Notes under the pieces: model-generated
Databases searched by the model: none
What the model was told of the DNA's origin: nothing
What the model saw: the letters and a program-made list of their open reading frames with translations, nothing else
Origin: Lachnospiraceae bacterium
GTDB taxonomy: Bacteria > Bacillota > Clostridia > Lachnospirales > Anaerotignaceae
Assembly: GCA_028695945.1 (NCBI GenBank)
Contig: JAQVIB010000130.1
Location: 1-6,037, forward strand
Length of the DNA stretch: 6,037 nt
Direction: 5' to 3'
Program-made: the position numbers and the translations under genes
In this document: positions 1-5,944 of the stretch, one piece after another
How positions within the stretch are numbered: position 1 is the first letter of the stretch
How the letters are laid out: every line of letters starts with the position of its first letter

Positions 1-924
1 ATTTTTAGAAGGCAGTATGCACAAGACATGGGCTTAGTAATTCCGTCTATAAGGTTAAGAGACAGTGCTTCCCTTAATACGAACCAGTATACAATTAAAA
101 TTAAGGGCGAAGTTATTGCCACTGGAGAAATTTTGGTGGACTACTATTTAGCACTTGAACCAAATTCTCCGGCAGGGGAAATTGATGGAATTGAAACAAT
201 TGAGCCTGCATACGGCATACCAAGTAAGTGGATTTCACCAGAGAACAAAGAGTTAGCCGAGATTTATGGCTACACTGTTATTGACCCACTTTCTGTTATG
301 CTTACCCACATGTCTGAAACGGTTTCAAGGCATGCCTACGAGTTGTTATCAAGGGCAGAAGTGGTTCAGTTAATAGAAAATGTTAAGAAATATGCACCAG
401 AGTTGGTGCAAGAAGCATTTCCTAACATTGTTACATATGCAGTTTTTCAAAAGATTTTATCTAACCTTTTAAAAGAAGGCATTCCAATTAAGGATATGGT
501 TACCATAATAGAAACAATTATTGATGCATCGGCAACTACAAGAGATGTAGATGCAATTACAGAACGTATTAGGGTTGCATTGAAGCGTACTATAACAAGA
601 AAATTCTGTGAAAATGGACAGATGAAGGTAATTACTTTGGATGCAGAATTGGAGAAAACAATTATTACAAGTATGTCTAAAAGCGAGCAGGGTATTTATT
701 TATCTCTTAGCCCAGAGGTATTGCAGACAGTTTTATCACAGATGGCAGAGAACATTAAACGCTTTAACGAACTTTCCAATAAGCCAATAATTTTAACAAG
801 TCACGTTATTCGTATCTATTTCTATAGGTTAATAGAGCAGTTTTACCCTAATATTTATGTTCTTTCCTTTAATGAAATAGCCAATAATGTGCAAATTCAG
901 GCTATAGGGAATATTAGCAGTTAG
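1..924 (+). CDS. flhA: Flagellar export-gate protein FlhA, C-terminal part (5' end cut by the window)
   Basis: This is the last 307 codons of FlhA, the large membrane protein of the flagellar type III export gate. Its cytoplasmic domain docks export chaperones and substrates. The frame is open from base 1 and begins with IFRRQYAQD before the first ATG at 28, so that ATG is internal and not the true start. Family features seen are the RRQ-x5-GLVIP-x2-R-x2-D segment at the start, the block DPLSVMLTHMSE near residue 95, a long helical stretch (ELLSRAEVVQLIENVKK), and the closing pattern of a conserved VIR, then RLIEQFYPNIYVLSFNEI shortly before the stop. FlhA is usually near 690 residues, so the eight transmembrane helices and the conserved FHIPEP region lie upstream, outside the window. 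Only 15 bp separate it from fliA, which implies co-transcription. No frameshift or internal stop is seen. Identity as FlhA is very secure. Confidence 0.95.
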   Translation: MFRRQYAQDMGLVIPSIRLRDSASLNTNQYTIKIKGEVIATGEILVDYYLALEPNSPAGEIDGIETIEPAYGIPSKWISPENKELAEIYGYTVIDPLSVMLTHMSETVSRHAYELLSRAEVVQLIENVKKYAPELVQEAFPNIVTYAVFQKILSNLLKEGIPIKDMVTIIETIIDASATTRDVDAITERIRVALKRTITRKFCENGQMKVITLDAELEKTIITSMSKSEQGIYLSLSPEVLQTVLSQMAENIKRFNELSNKPIILTSHVIRIYFYRLIEQFYPNIYVLSFNEIANNVQIQAIGNISS

Positions 925-939
925 TATGGGAGAAATGAT

Positions 940-1722
940 ATGGACCGTAATGAAAAATACGTGGGTATAACAAATGAAGAGCTATTCCGCATATACAAAA
1001 AAACGGGTGATATCAGCGTTAAGCACGAGTTAGTGCTTAGATATATACATATTGTAAGAAGTGTTGCAATTCAAATGCGAGGGGTATACAATGAATTCAC
1101 ACAGTTAGATGACATTGTAAACGAAGGCGTTCTGGCAATTATGTCTTCCATAGACAAATTTGACATAGACAAAAACGTTAAGTTTGAAAGCTATATCTCC
1201 AAACGGATGAGAGGGCTGGTTATAGATATTGCAAGAAAAAACGACTGGGTATCCAGAAGTACAAGGAAAAATGCAAAAGATATTGACAAAGCCATCAATG
1301 TTCTTTTTACTGAACTTGGCAGAATGCCTTCGAATAGTGAAATTGCTGAATACCTTAAAGTGCCTATAGAGAAATATCAGGAGTATGTGGAAAAATCAAA
1401 TATAATGAGTGTACTTTCTTTTGAAATGCTTTTGCAGGAAGCAGGAGAGGGACGAATGGGCGGACAAGTTCTGAACTTGGATACAGAAACTATGCCAGAG
1501 CATTGCCTTGACCGAACAGAGATGGAAGAAGAAATAAAAAAAGCACTTGGAAAGCTTAGAGAAAGAGAACAACTTGTAGTTTCCCTTCATTATGTACAGG
1601 AGTTAAGTATGAAGGAAATTGCAGTAGTGCTTGGCGTAAGTGAGCCGAGGGTATCACAAATACACTCTAACGCTTTGCGAAAGCTTAGAATATATTTGCA
1701 ACAGGAAAACGGCATTTTCTAG
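940..1722 (+). CDS. fliA: Flagellar sigma-28 factor (FliA/SigD/WhiG family)
   Basis: This encodes a 260-residue alternative sigma factor that directs RNA polymerase to late flagellar, motility and chemotaxis promoters; FlgM normally holds it inactive. Region 2 is visible at about residues 30-110, with LDDIVNEGVLAIMSSIDKFD (56-75) for core binding and the basic FESYISKRMRGLVIDIARK segment (82-100) for -10 recognition, followed by DWVSRS. Region 3 covers about 112-153 (LGRMPSNSEIAEYL). A variable linker at 160-194 leads to region 4 (about 196-253), whose helix-turn-helix reads MKEIAVVLGVSEPRVSQIHS. The length is normal for the family. GGGAGAAA lies at 928-935, 4 nt before the ATG, and supports the start. 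In Bacillus subtilis flhF, flhG and several che genes separate flhA from sigD; here fliA follows flhA directly. In Bacillus the equivalent gene is named sigD. Confidence 0.95.
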   Translation: MDRNEKYVGITNEELFRIYKKTGDISVKHELVLRYIHIVRSVAIQMRGVYNEFTQLDDIVNEGVLAIMSSIDKFDIDKNVKFESYISKRMRGLVIDIARKNDWVSRSTRKNAKDIDKAINVLFTELGRMPSNSEIAEYLKVPIEKYQEYVEKSNIMSVLSFEMLLQEAGEGRMGGQVLNLDTETMPEHCLDRTEMEEEIKKALGKLREREQLVVSLHYVQELSMKEIAVVLGVSEPRVSQIHSNALRKLRIYLQQENGIF

Positions 1723-1728
1723 GAGGGG
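1721..1728 (+). promoter_or_regulatory. Ribosome-binding site that sets the flgF start at GTG 1733
   Basis: AGGAGGGG overlaps the last two bases of the fliA stop codon. Its AGGAGG core ends 6 nt before GTG 1733. This near-perfect site chooses that GTG over the earlier in-frame ATG at 1640, which lies inside fliA and would add 31 residues unlike the family. It also chooses it over ATG 1731, which is in another frame and does not give the rod protein. Confidence 0.85.
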
Positions 1729-1732
1729 TAAT

Positions 1733-2482
1733 GTGTTTAAAGGATATTACACTTTAACATCCAGTATGATTACGCAAAATAAAAATATGGATGTTATCAG
1801 CAACAATTTAACAAATACGTCTACACCGGGTTATAAAAAACAGCAATTTGTATCTGGTACATTTAAAGACGTGCTATATTCTCAGTCTGCAAACAATGTT
1901 ACAGGTGCAATTAACCAGGGCATTGGTAATGTATCTATGATTTCTGCACCGTATGAAACAGTTACAAATTATGAAGATGGTGCATGGGATGAAACTGGCG
2001 GAAATCTTGATTTTGCAATTAAAGGCAAAGGCTTTTTTAAGATTCAAGGGGATGACGGCGTTAAATATACCAGAAACGGCTCTTTTACAATTGATGATGA
2101 GGGATATTTAACACTTAAAGGTCAAGGACGTGTAGTTGGTAAAAATGGCAACATATATATGTCTACAGATAGTATTAACGTGGATAACGAAGGAAATATT
2201 ATTGGAGGAAATGGACAGATTTTAGGAACCATTGATGTTGTGGATTTTGCAGACTATGCTCAGCTTACAAAAGCAGGCGAAGGAGTATTTACCACTGGTG
2301 CACAGGAAGTTCCTATGCCGTCAAGTTTAATTTGGAAAACAGTTGAAACTTCCAATGTAAATGCGGCAGACGAAATGACATCTATGATAAACAGTCAGCG
2401 AGTACTTCAAAGTGCTGCACAGGTACTAAAGATGTATGACCAGCTAGCAAATAAGGCAGCTACAGAAATAGGCAGGGTATAA
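1733..2482 (+). CDS. flgF: Flagellar proximal rod protein, FlgF-type (FlgF/FlgG family)
   Basis: This encodes a 249-residue axial protein of the basal-body rod, exported through the type III gate without a cleaved signal peptide. The N-terminus matches the rod/hook family: MFKGYYTLTSS, then the signature NMDVISNNLTNTSTPGYKK (about residues 18-36). The middle has the FlgF/FlgG block NLDFAIKGKGFFKI (91-104) and YTRNGSFTID-x-EGYL (112-125). The C-terminal helix carries ETSNVNAADEMTSMINSQR (205-223) and ends in NEIGRV-like ATEIGRV. I chose FlgF over FlgG from that ending and from gene order, because the next gene has the FlgG-like end. The two are paralogues and automatic labels often swap them; the Bacillus counterparts are FlhO and FlhP. 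The GTG start at 1733 is set by a strong ribosome-binding site, and the gap to fliA is 10 bp, so the two are co-transcribed. Family membership is secure; the F versus G label is less so. Confidence 0.85.
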   Translation: MFKGYYTLTSSMITQNKNMDVISNNLTNTSTPGYKKQQFVSGTFKDVLYSQSANNVTGAINQGIGNVSMISAPYETVTNYEDGAWDETGGNLDFAIKGKGFFKIQGDDGVKYTRNGSFTIDDEGYLTLKGQGRVVGKNGNIYMSTDSINVDNEGNIIGGNGQILGTIDVVDFADYAQLTKAGEGVFTTGAQEVPMPSSLIWKTVETSNVNAADEMTSMINSQRVLQSAAQVLKMYDQLANKAATEIGRV

Positions 2483-2496
2483 GTTAAAAATACCGT

Positions 2497-2510
2497 TAAT
2501 TTTAAAATTA
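2497..2510. repeat. AT-only perfect palindrome abutting the -35 of the flgG promoter
   Basis: TAATTTTAAAATTA reads the same on both strands (7+7 bp) and ends 2 bp before the -35 hexamer. It could be an UP-element-like A/T tract, an operator for a dimeric regulator, or chance in AT-rich DNA. It has no GC pairs, so it would make a very weak RNA hairpin and is not a convincing terminator for flgF. Confidence 0.4.
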
Positions 2511-2512
2511 TT

Positions 2513-2541
2513 TTGGGAAACGTGTATTTTTATGGTATAAT
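2513..2541 (+). promoter_or_regulatory. Predicted vegetative (sigma-A type) promoter with extended -10, upstream of flgG
   Basis: The -35 hexamer is TTGGGA (2513-2518; 4 of 6 to TTGACA). A 17-nt spacer follows, then a perfect TATAAT (2536-2541) preceded by TGG, giving the extended -10 pattern TGnTATAAT. Transcription would begin near 2548 and leave a leader of about 40 nt before the flgG ATG. It lies in the only intergenic gap of notable size within the plus-strand gene run. It would let flgG and the downstream cheC, cheD and cheV be expressed apart from the long upstream transcript. The prediction rests on sequence match and spacing alone. Confidence 0.7.
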
Positions 2542-2588
2542 TGTAAGTAAGAAGTTTTGTTTAAAATTGCAGCGAACGGAGGGCATTT

Positions 2589-3293
2589 ATGAATTTATCG
2601 TTTTACTCTGCATCTGTTGGGGCAAGTGCTCAGCAGTCAAAGTTAGATGTATTGGCAAACAATTTTGCTAATATTAGTACCGAAGGTTACAAAACAAAAA
2701 ATGCTACATTCTCTGACTTATTGTATACAACAACACAAGGAGCACAAGGTGGGTCAGTTCAGCGTGGAAGCGGAACACGATTGGATAATACATATAGTGT
2801 TTTCGATGCAGGAGCATACATAGAAACGGGTTCGAAGTTAGATTTTTATATTGATGGCAGAGGATTTTTTGCTTTAAAAAATCCTGCAACAGAGGAAACT
2901 GTATATACAAGAAACGGAAATTTTTCTATGGCACAAATGGGTGATGACTTTTTCCTCACATCTGGTGATGGATATTTTGTTTTGGACGAGAATGGAAACA
3001 ACATAAGATTGAATGATTTGCCTGATGATCAAATAAAACCAGCTGTATATGATTTTGTGGTTTTGGATGGAATTAGAAGTGTTGGAGACAGCAATTATGC
3101 TCCAGTTGAAAGAAACGGAGAAGCAGTTTTAAGTAAGGCAGAAACTCTTCAGGGCAAGCTTGAAAGTTCCAACGTAGATTTAACTAAGGAAATGACCAAG
3201 GTTATTGAGGCACAAAGAGCATACCAATATGCCCTTAGAATGGTTCAAACCTCCGATGAAATACAGACTACAATTAACAGTTTACGTGCATAG
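2589..3293 (+). CDS. flgG: Flagellar distal rod protein, FlgG-type (FlgF/FlgG family)
   Basis: This encodes a 234-residue axial protein of the basal-body rod and the second rod paralogue in tandem. The N-terminal helix and rod signature read LDVLANNFANISTEGYKTK (19-37). The central block is SKLDFYIDGRGFFAL (82-96), with YTRNGNFSM at 106-114. The C-terminal part is FlgG-like: KLESSNVDLTKEMTKVIEAQ (190-209), then RAYQYALRMVQTSDEIQ and a final INSLRA. Proteobacterial FlgG is usually about 260 residues, so this one is somewhat short, but both terminal helices and the core are present. GGAGGG at 2578-2583 lies 5 nt before the ATG. A good vegetative promoter sits in the 106-bp gap after flgF. In Bacillus the matching gene is flhP. 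As with its neighbour, family membership is certain and the exact F or G assignment is inferred from the C-terminus and order. Confidence 0.85.
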   Translation: MNLSFYSASVGASAQQSKLDVLANNFANISTEGYKTKNATFSDLLYTTTQGAQGGSVQRGSGTRLDNTYSVFDAGAYIETGSKLDFYIDGRGFFALKNPATEETVYTRNGNFSMAQMGDDFFLTSGDGYFVLDENGNNIRLNDLPDDQIKPAVYDFVVLDGIRSVGDSNYAPVERNGEAVLSKAETLQGKLESSNVDLTKEMTKVIEAQRAYQYALRMVQTSDEIQTTINSLRA

Positions 3294-3342
3294 GCGAAAA
3301 TTTAGTGGGTTAGCCTTATAAAACATTTAGAGGGATGATATT

Positions 3343-3969
3343 GTGGAAATTAGAAGTTATGATGAAATGAACAAGGATGAAATAGATGTTTTTAGAGAGA
3401 TAGGAAGCATTGGTACAGGAAATGCGGCAACGGCACTATCAACTACATTGTCTGCTACGATTACTATGTCATTGCCAGAGGTAAATATTTTAGATTACAG
3501 CACAGTAAGTGCATTTCTGGGTGGACCAGAAAAAATAATTGCAGCAGTATTGGTGCATATCAGTGGAGATATTGAAGGTATTATGCTCTATCTTCTAGAC
3601 TTAAACTTTATCAACTTTGTTTTGGAAAAGCTTAATTTGGAATGTATTAAAACCTACGAAGACTTAACAGATTTAGACAAATCAGCTATTTCAGAAGTTA
3701 GTAATATTATTATTTCGTCCTATGCAAGTGCAGTATCTCAACTGGCTGGTATAAATACAAGGCTATCTGTGCCGGCTATGGCAATTAACATGTTAGGCGG
3801 CATTATGTCTGTTCCTATGAGCGAATATGGCTATGTAACAGACAAAATGATGATGATAGGTGGAAATTTTGTTTACGAAAATCAGGAAATGACTAGCAAT
3901 CTACTTATGTTGCCTGACATAAAATCTTTGAACTTTTTACTGAAGAAATTGGGTGTTATTTGTGATTAG
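3343..3969 (+). CDS. cheC: CheY-P phosphatase CheC, with one degenerate active-site motif
   Basis: This encodes a 208-residue CheC-family protein, which removes phosphate from CheY-P and also binds CheD during adaptation. The family has two pseudo-symmetric sites of pattern D/S-x3-E-x2-N-x22-P. The second is complete here: S114, E118, N121 and P144. The first reads D15, E19, S22, P45, so the catalytic Asn is replaced by Ser (codon AGC, 3406-3408). The surrounding EIGSIGTGNAATALS is otherwise typical. The start is GTG at 3343, supported by AGAGGG at 3329-3334, 8 nt upstream. The length fits standard CheC. The 49-bp gap from flgG shows no terminator, so the gene is probably read with the rod genes. 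Its 3' end overlaps cheD, which suggests translational coupling of two proteins known to form a complex. One working site is probably enough for activity, but that is inference. Confidence 0.92.
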   Translation: MEIRSYDEMNKDEIDVFREIGSIGTGNAATALSTTLSATITMSLPEVNILDYSTVSAFLGGPEKIIAAVLVHISGDIEGIMLYLLDLNFINFVLEKLNLECIKTYEDLTDLDKSAISEVSNIIISSYASAVSQLAGINTRLSVPAMAINMLGGIMSVPMSEYGYVTDKMMMIGGNFVYENQEMTSNLLMLPDIKSLNFLLKKLGVICD

Positions 3970-4444
3970 TAACATAGTAGTTGGTATTTCTGATATGAAG
4001 ATGGCTAGAAATGAAGGTGTACTTGTAACATATGCCCTTGGTTCATGTATTGGAATTTGTTTGTACGACCCTGTTGTTAAACTAGCCGCAATGATACATA
4101 TCATGCTTCCGGTTAAGCTTGGAAACTCCAATGATAACGTTTTTAAGTTTGCAGACTCTGGTATACCGGAAACACTTAGAAAGATGGAGATTTTTGGTGC
4201 AGTGCGTAGCCGTATTGTTGCAAAAATAGCTGGCGGTGCAAGGATGTTCGATATTCCAGGCAACGGAAGCTTGGGCAATATTGGTATGAGAAATATTGAA
4301 AGCGTAAGGCAAACTTTGCGTGCACAAGGTATTCGCATTTTAAAAGAGGACGTGGGTGCAAATTATGCACGAACATTGTATTTTGATTGCAAAACAGGAA
4401 ACGGCGTTATTAAATCTTACGGAAGAAATGAGATAGTTTTGTAG
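3962..4444 (+). CDS. cheD: Chemoreceptor glutamine deamidase CheD
   Basis: CheD deamidates selected glutamines on chemoreceptors and is regulated by binding to CheC. With this start the protein has 160 residues. The hallmark LGSCIGICLYDP holds the catalytic Cys29; H46 lies in MIHIMLP and T23 in VTYALGSC. The Thr-Cys-His spacing (6 and 17) equals that of Thermotoga maritima CheD. Other family blocks are KFADSGI, AKIAGGARMF, IGMRN and LKEDVGANYART. The start is GTG at 3962 or GTG at 3953 (three residues longer, MLF in front). Both overlap the cheC end and neither has a strong ribosome-binding site. I prefer 3962 because family members begin shortly before the VVGI segment. The 8-nt overlap and weak site suggest ribosomes finishing cheC restart here, keeping the two partners in balance. 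Confidence 0.92.
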   Translation: MISNIVVGISDMKMARNEGVLVTYALGSCIGICLYDPVVKLAAMIHIMLPVKLGNSNDNVFKFADSGIPETLRKMEIFGAVRSRIVAKIAGGARMFDIPGNGSLGNIGMRNIESVRQTLRAQGIRILKEDVGANYARTLYFDCKTGNGVIKSYGRNEIVL

Positions 4445-4485
4445 GTGCATATTAAAAAGTTAGTACCAACTGAGGGGGATATAAT

Positions 4486-5412
4486 ATGAAGAAGACTGAA
4501 AAAGGCGGAATTTTACTTGAATCTGGCACTAATGAAATGGAGATAATGGAGTTTAAAATGAATGGTCATCTTTATGGAATTAACGTAGTTAAGGTTCGTG
4601 AGATTATGATAGCGTCACCGGTTACGCCTATGCCTCATTCTCATCCTGTAGTTGAGGGTATGTTTAAACCACGTGACCAAGTTTTAACTGTTGTAAATTT
4701 GCCTAAGTATCTTTATGGTAATAAAGCCGAAGTTGGTGAGAATGATTTATTTATTATTACAAACTTTAATAGCATGTTCATTGCATTCAGAGTACATAGT
4801 GTAGAAGGAATTGTTCGCCTTTCCTGGGAAGATATTCAAAAACCTGATAAAACTATAAGCAAAGGTGAAGAAGGTGTTGCAACTGGAATTACACAAATTA
4901 ATGGACAGTTAGTAACAATATTGGACTTTGAAAAGATTGTTGCAGAAATATCACCTTCAACTGGTATTCAAGTTGCGGATATAGAGAAAATGGGTGAAAG
5001 ACGTCAGAATGATTCGCCTATACTAATTGCGGAAGATTCTATATTGTTGGCAAATATAATTACAGAGTCTTTGCATAAAGCTGGTTTCACAAATATAACC
5101 AAGTTTGATAATGGTCAAGAAGCATGGAATTTCCTTGAAAATATTAAAGATGAGGAAAATATTAAAGAAAAGGTTTCTATTGTTATTACAGATATTGAAA
5201 TGCCAAATATGGATGGACATCGTTTAACGAAGCTTGTTAAAAGCGACCCAAATTTGAAAAAGATTCCGCTTATTATTTTCTCATCCATGATAAATGAGGA
5301 AATGTATATTAAAGGTAAGCAGCTTGGTGCCGATGAACAGATTACTAAGCCTGAAATTCATAGGTTAGTAGAGATTATTGACTATCTTCTTGGCAGACGT
5401 GAAAATTTCTAA
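4486..5412 (+). CDS. cheV: Chemotaxis coupling protein CheV (CheW domain plus receiver domain)
   Basis: CheV is a soluble adaptor that links chemoreceptors to the CheA kinase and adapts signalling when CheA phosphorylates its receiver. The 308-residue protein starts at ATG 4486 with GAGGGGG at 4472-4478, 7 nt upstream. The N-terminal CheW domain covers about residues 17-160 (EFKMNGHLYGINVVKVREIM, GMFKPRDQVLTVVNLPKYL, ITQINGQLVTILDFEKI). The receiver covers about 178-304 with all key residues: acidic pair E183/D184, phospho-acceptor D236 in TDIEMPNMDG, S266/S267 and K288 in TKPE. The FSSMINEEMYIKGKQLGAD stretch is typical of CheV rather than CheY. A 41-bp gap follows cheD. The terminator at 5481-5524 lies 68 bp past the stop, making this the last gene of the run. 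A six-codon near-duplication lies in the receiver loop (5137-5172). Confidence 0.95.
   Translation: MKKTEKGGILLESGTNEMEIMEFKMNGHLYGINVVKVREIMIASPVTPMPHSHPVVEGMFKPRDQVLTVVNLPKYLYGNKAEVGENDLFIITNFNSMFIAFRVHSVEGIVRLSWEDIQKPDKTISKGEEGVATGITQINGQLVTILDFEKIVAEISPSTGIQVADIEKMGERRQNDSPILIAEDSILLANIITESLHKAGFTNITKFDNGQEAWNFLENIKDEENIKEKVSIVITDIEMPNMDGHRLTKLVKSDPNLKKIPLIIFSSMINEEMYIKGKQLGADEQITKPEIHRLVEIIDYLLGRRENF
5137..5172 (+). repeat. Two 18-bp tandem in-frame repeats inside cheV
   Basis: Bases 5137-5154 and 5155-5172 match at 16 of 18 positions and encode ENIKDE followed by ENIKEK. They lie in the loop before the beta-strand that leads to the phospho-acceptor D236, where CheV receivers often carry extra residues. 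A short slippage duplication is a natural explanation and no effect on function is expected. Confidence 0.75.
5310..5336 (+). promoter_or_regulatory. Sigma-28-like promoter sequence inside the 3' end of cheV (tentative)
   Basis: TAAA (5310-5313), a 15-nt spacer and GCCGATGA (5329-5336) match the sigma-28 pattern TAAA-N15-GCCGATAA at 11 of 12 conserved positions. Transcription would start near 5344 and stop at the hairpin ending at 5524, giving an RNA of roughly 180 nt that covers the cheV end. Against it, GCC GAT encodes the Ala-Asp of the conserved GAD motif of receivers, so the match could be due to coding constraint. No gene lies downstream on this strand before the terminator. Confidence 0.25.
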
Positions 5413-5480
5413 ACATAGTTATTTTTTAAAAGGTAAGAGTTTCCCTGGCTTAAAATATAATAGGATAAATTTGATATACG

Positions 5481-5524
5481 AAAACCGCCATGGTAACTTT
5501 TAAAGGTTACCATGGCGGTTTTTT
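5481..5524. terminator. Bidirectional intrinsic terminator between cheV and fliT
   Basis: A perfect 17-bp inverted repeat (5481-5497 with 5506-5522; left arm AAAACCGCCATGGTAAC) encloses an 8-nt loop. The core has a GC-rich ACCGCC/GGCGGT stem. On the plus strand it ends in six T (5519-5524), a strong stop for the cheV transcript. On the minus strand the four A at the left become a T-run, so it can also end the fliT transcript, whose stop codon is only 8 bp away. The rest of the gap 5413-5480 is AT-rich; a lone TATAAT at 5456-5461 has no good -35 and I do not call it. Confidence 0.93.
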
Positions 5525-5530
5525 GTAAAA

Positions 5531-5929
5531 CTATTTTGAATAAAAAGATTCGTCTCCGCAAATTTTTTTGTTTATTACCTTATCAATAGCAATCAATTTT
5601 GCAGTTACACTCTTGCAGTCCTTAAAAGTGGAATGGACTTTTAATTCTTCATTACTAATGTCATTGGTAATTTCTATATCCTCTTGCATTAAGTATTCTA
5701 TACGCTCTGCTTTTTGGGGTTCAAGTGCCTCAATAATTTGTTCACGAGTATCATTTATTCCTTCAATTTCTAACAGAATATCCGTACGCATATTTATCAA
5801 GATTTCAAAAGATACCATATCATTACGGCCAATACATTCTGACATTTGTTGGGTTATGTCAAGCAATTCACTTATTTTATTATATTTTTTACGCAGATTT
5901 ACTGCAATATCCAACATTTCATTATTCAA
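5531..5929 (-). CDS. Small helical flagellar protein, probable FliT-like export chaperone
   Basis: This encodes 132 residues, almost wholly charged amphipathic helix, with no signal peptide, membrane segment or catalytic motif. The pattern ISELLDITQQMSECIGRNDM (19-38) followed by a helix with FEILINMRTDILLEI (41-55) resembles the FliT/FlgN class of flagellar chaperones, which are small helical bundles. I lean to FliT, the chaperone of the filament cap FliD, because the upstream gene looks like fliS, and fliD-fliS-fliT is a common order. FlgN, the chaperone for hook-filament junction proteins, is the main alternative. The start is uncertain. TTG at 5929 has GGGAG (minus strand, 5944-5940) 10 nt upstream and is preferred. 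TTG 5950 would place that site inside the gene, and ATG 5917 lacks a site. The stop lies 8 bp from the terminator, so this is the last gene of its run. The antisense reading frame over the same bases is not supported. Confidence 0.7.
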   Translation of the reverse strand: MNNEMLDIAVNLRKKYNKISELLDITQQMSECIGRNDMVSFEILINMRTDILLEIEGINDTREQIIEALEPQKAERIEYLMQEDIEITNDISNEELKVHSTFKDCKSVTAKLIAIDKVINKKICGDESFYSK

Positions 5930-5939
5930 AGCAACACAA

Positions 5940-5944
5940 CTCCC
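5940..5944 (-). promoter_or_regulatory. Ribosome-binding site supporting the TTG 5929 start
   Basis: On the minus strand GGGAG lies in the 29-nt gap between the fliS stop and TTG 5929, 10 nt ahead of the TTG. The spacing is slightly long, but no better site precedes any other in-frame start. Confidence 0.5.

Noticed and set aside
1640..1732. Earlier in-frame ATG for the first rod gene, overlapping fliA
   Set aside because: The added 31 residues are antiframe readings of fliA and do not resemble rod proteins; GTG 1733 has an excellent ribosome-binding site and gives the family N-terminus.
2497..2524. Terminator after flgF
   Set aside because: The palindrome has only A-T pairs and too weak a stem for an intrinsic terminator.
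3252..3259. TCCGATGA at the end of flgG as a sigma-28 -10 for cheC
   Set aside because: The expected TAAA 14-16 bp upstream is absent; the best match is TTAG or CTTA.
3937..4338. 133-codon open frame antisense to cheD
   Set aside because: It lies opposite a clear CheD gene, shows no family motif and no ribosome-binding site; it is a shadow of the real gene.
4480..4485. TATAAT directly before the cheV ATG
   Set aside because: It touches the start codon, so a transcript from it would lack the clear GAGGGGG ribosome-binding site; it is AT-rich spacer.
5456..5461. TATAAT after cheV as a promoter
   Set aside because: No reasonable -35 lies 16-18 bp upstream, and the RNA would end at the terminator within about 60 nt.
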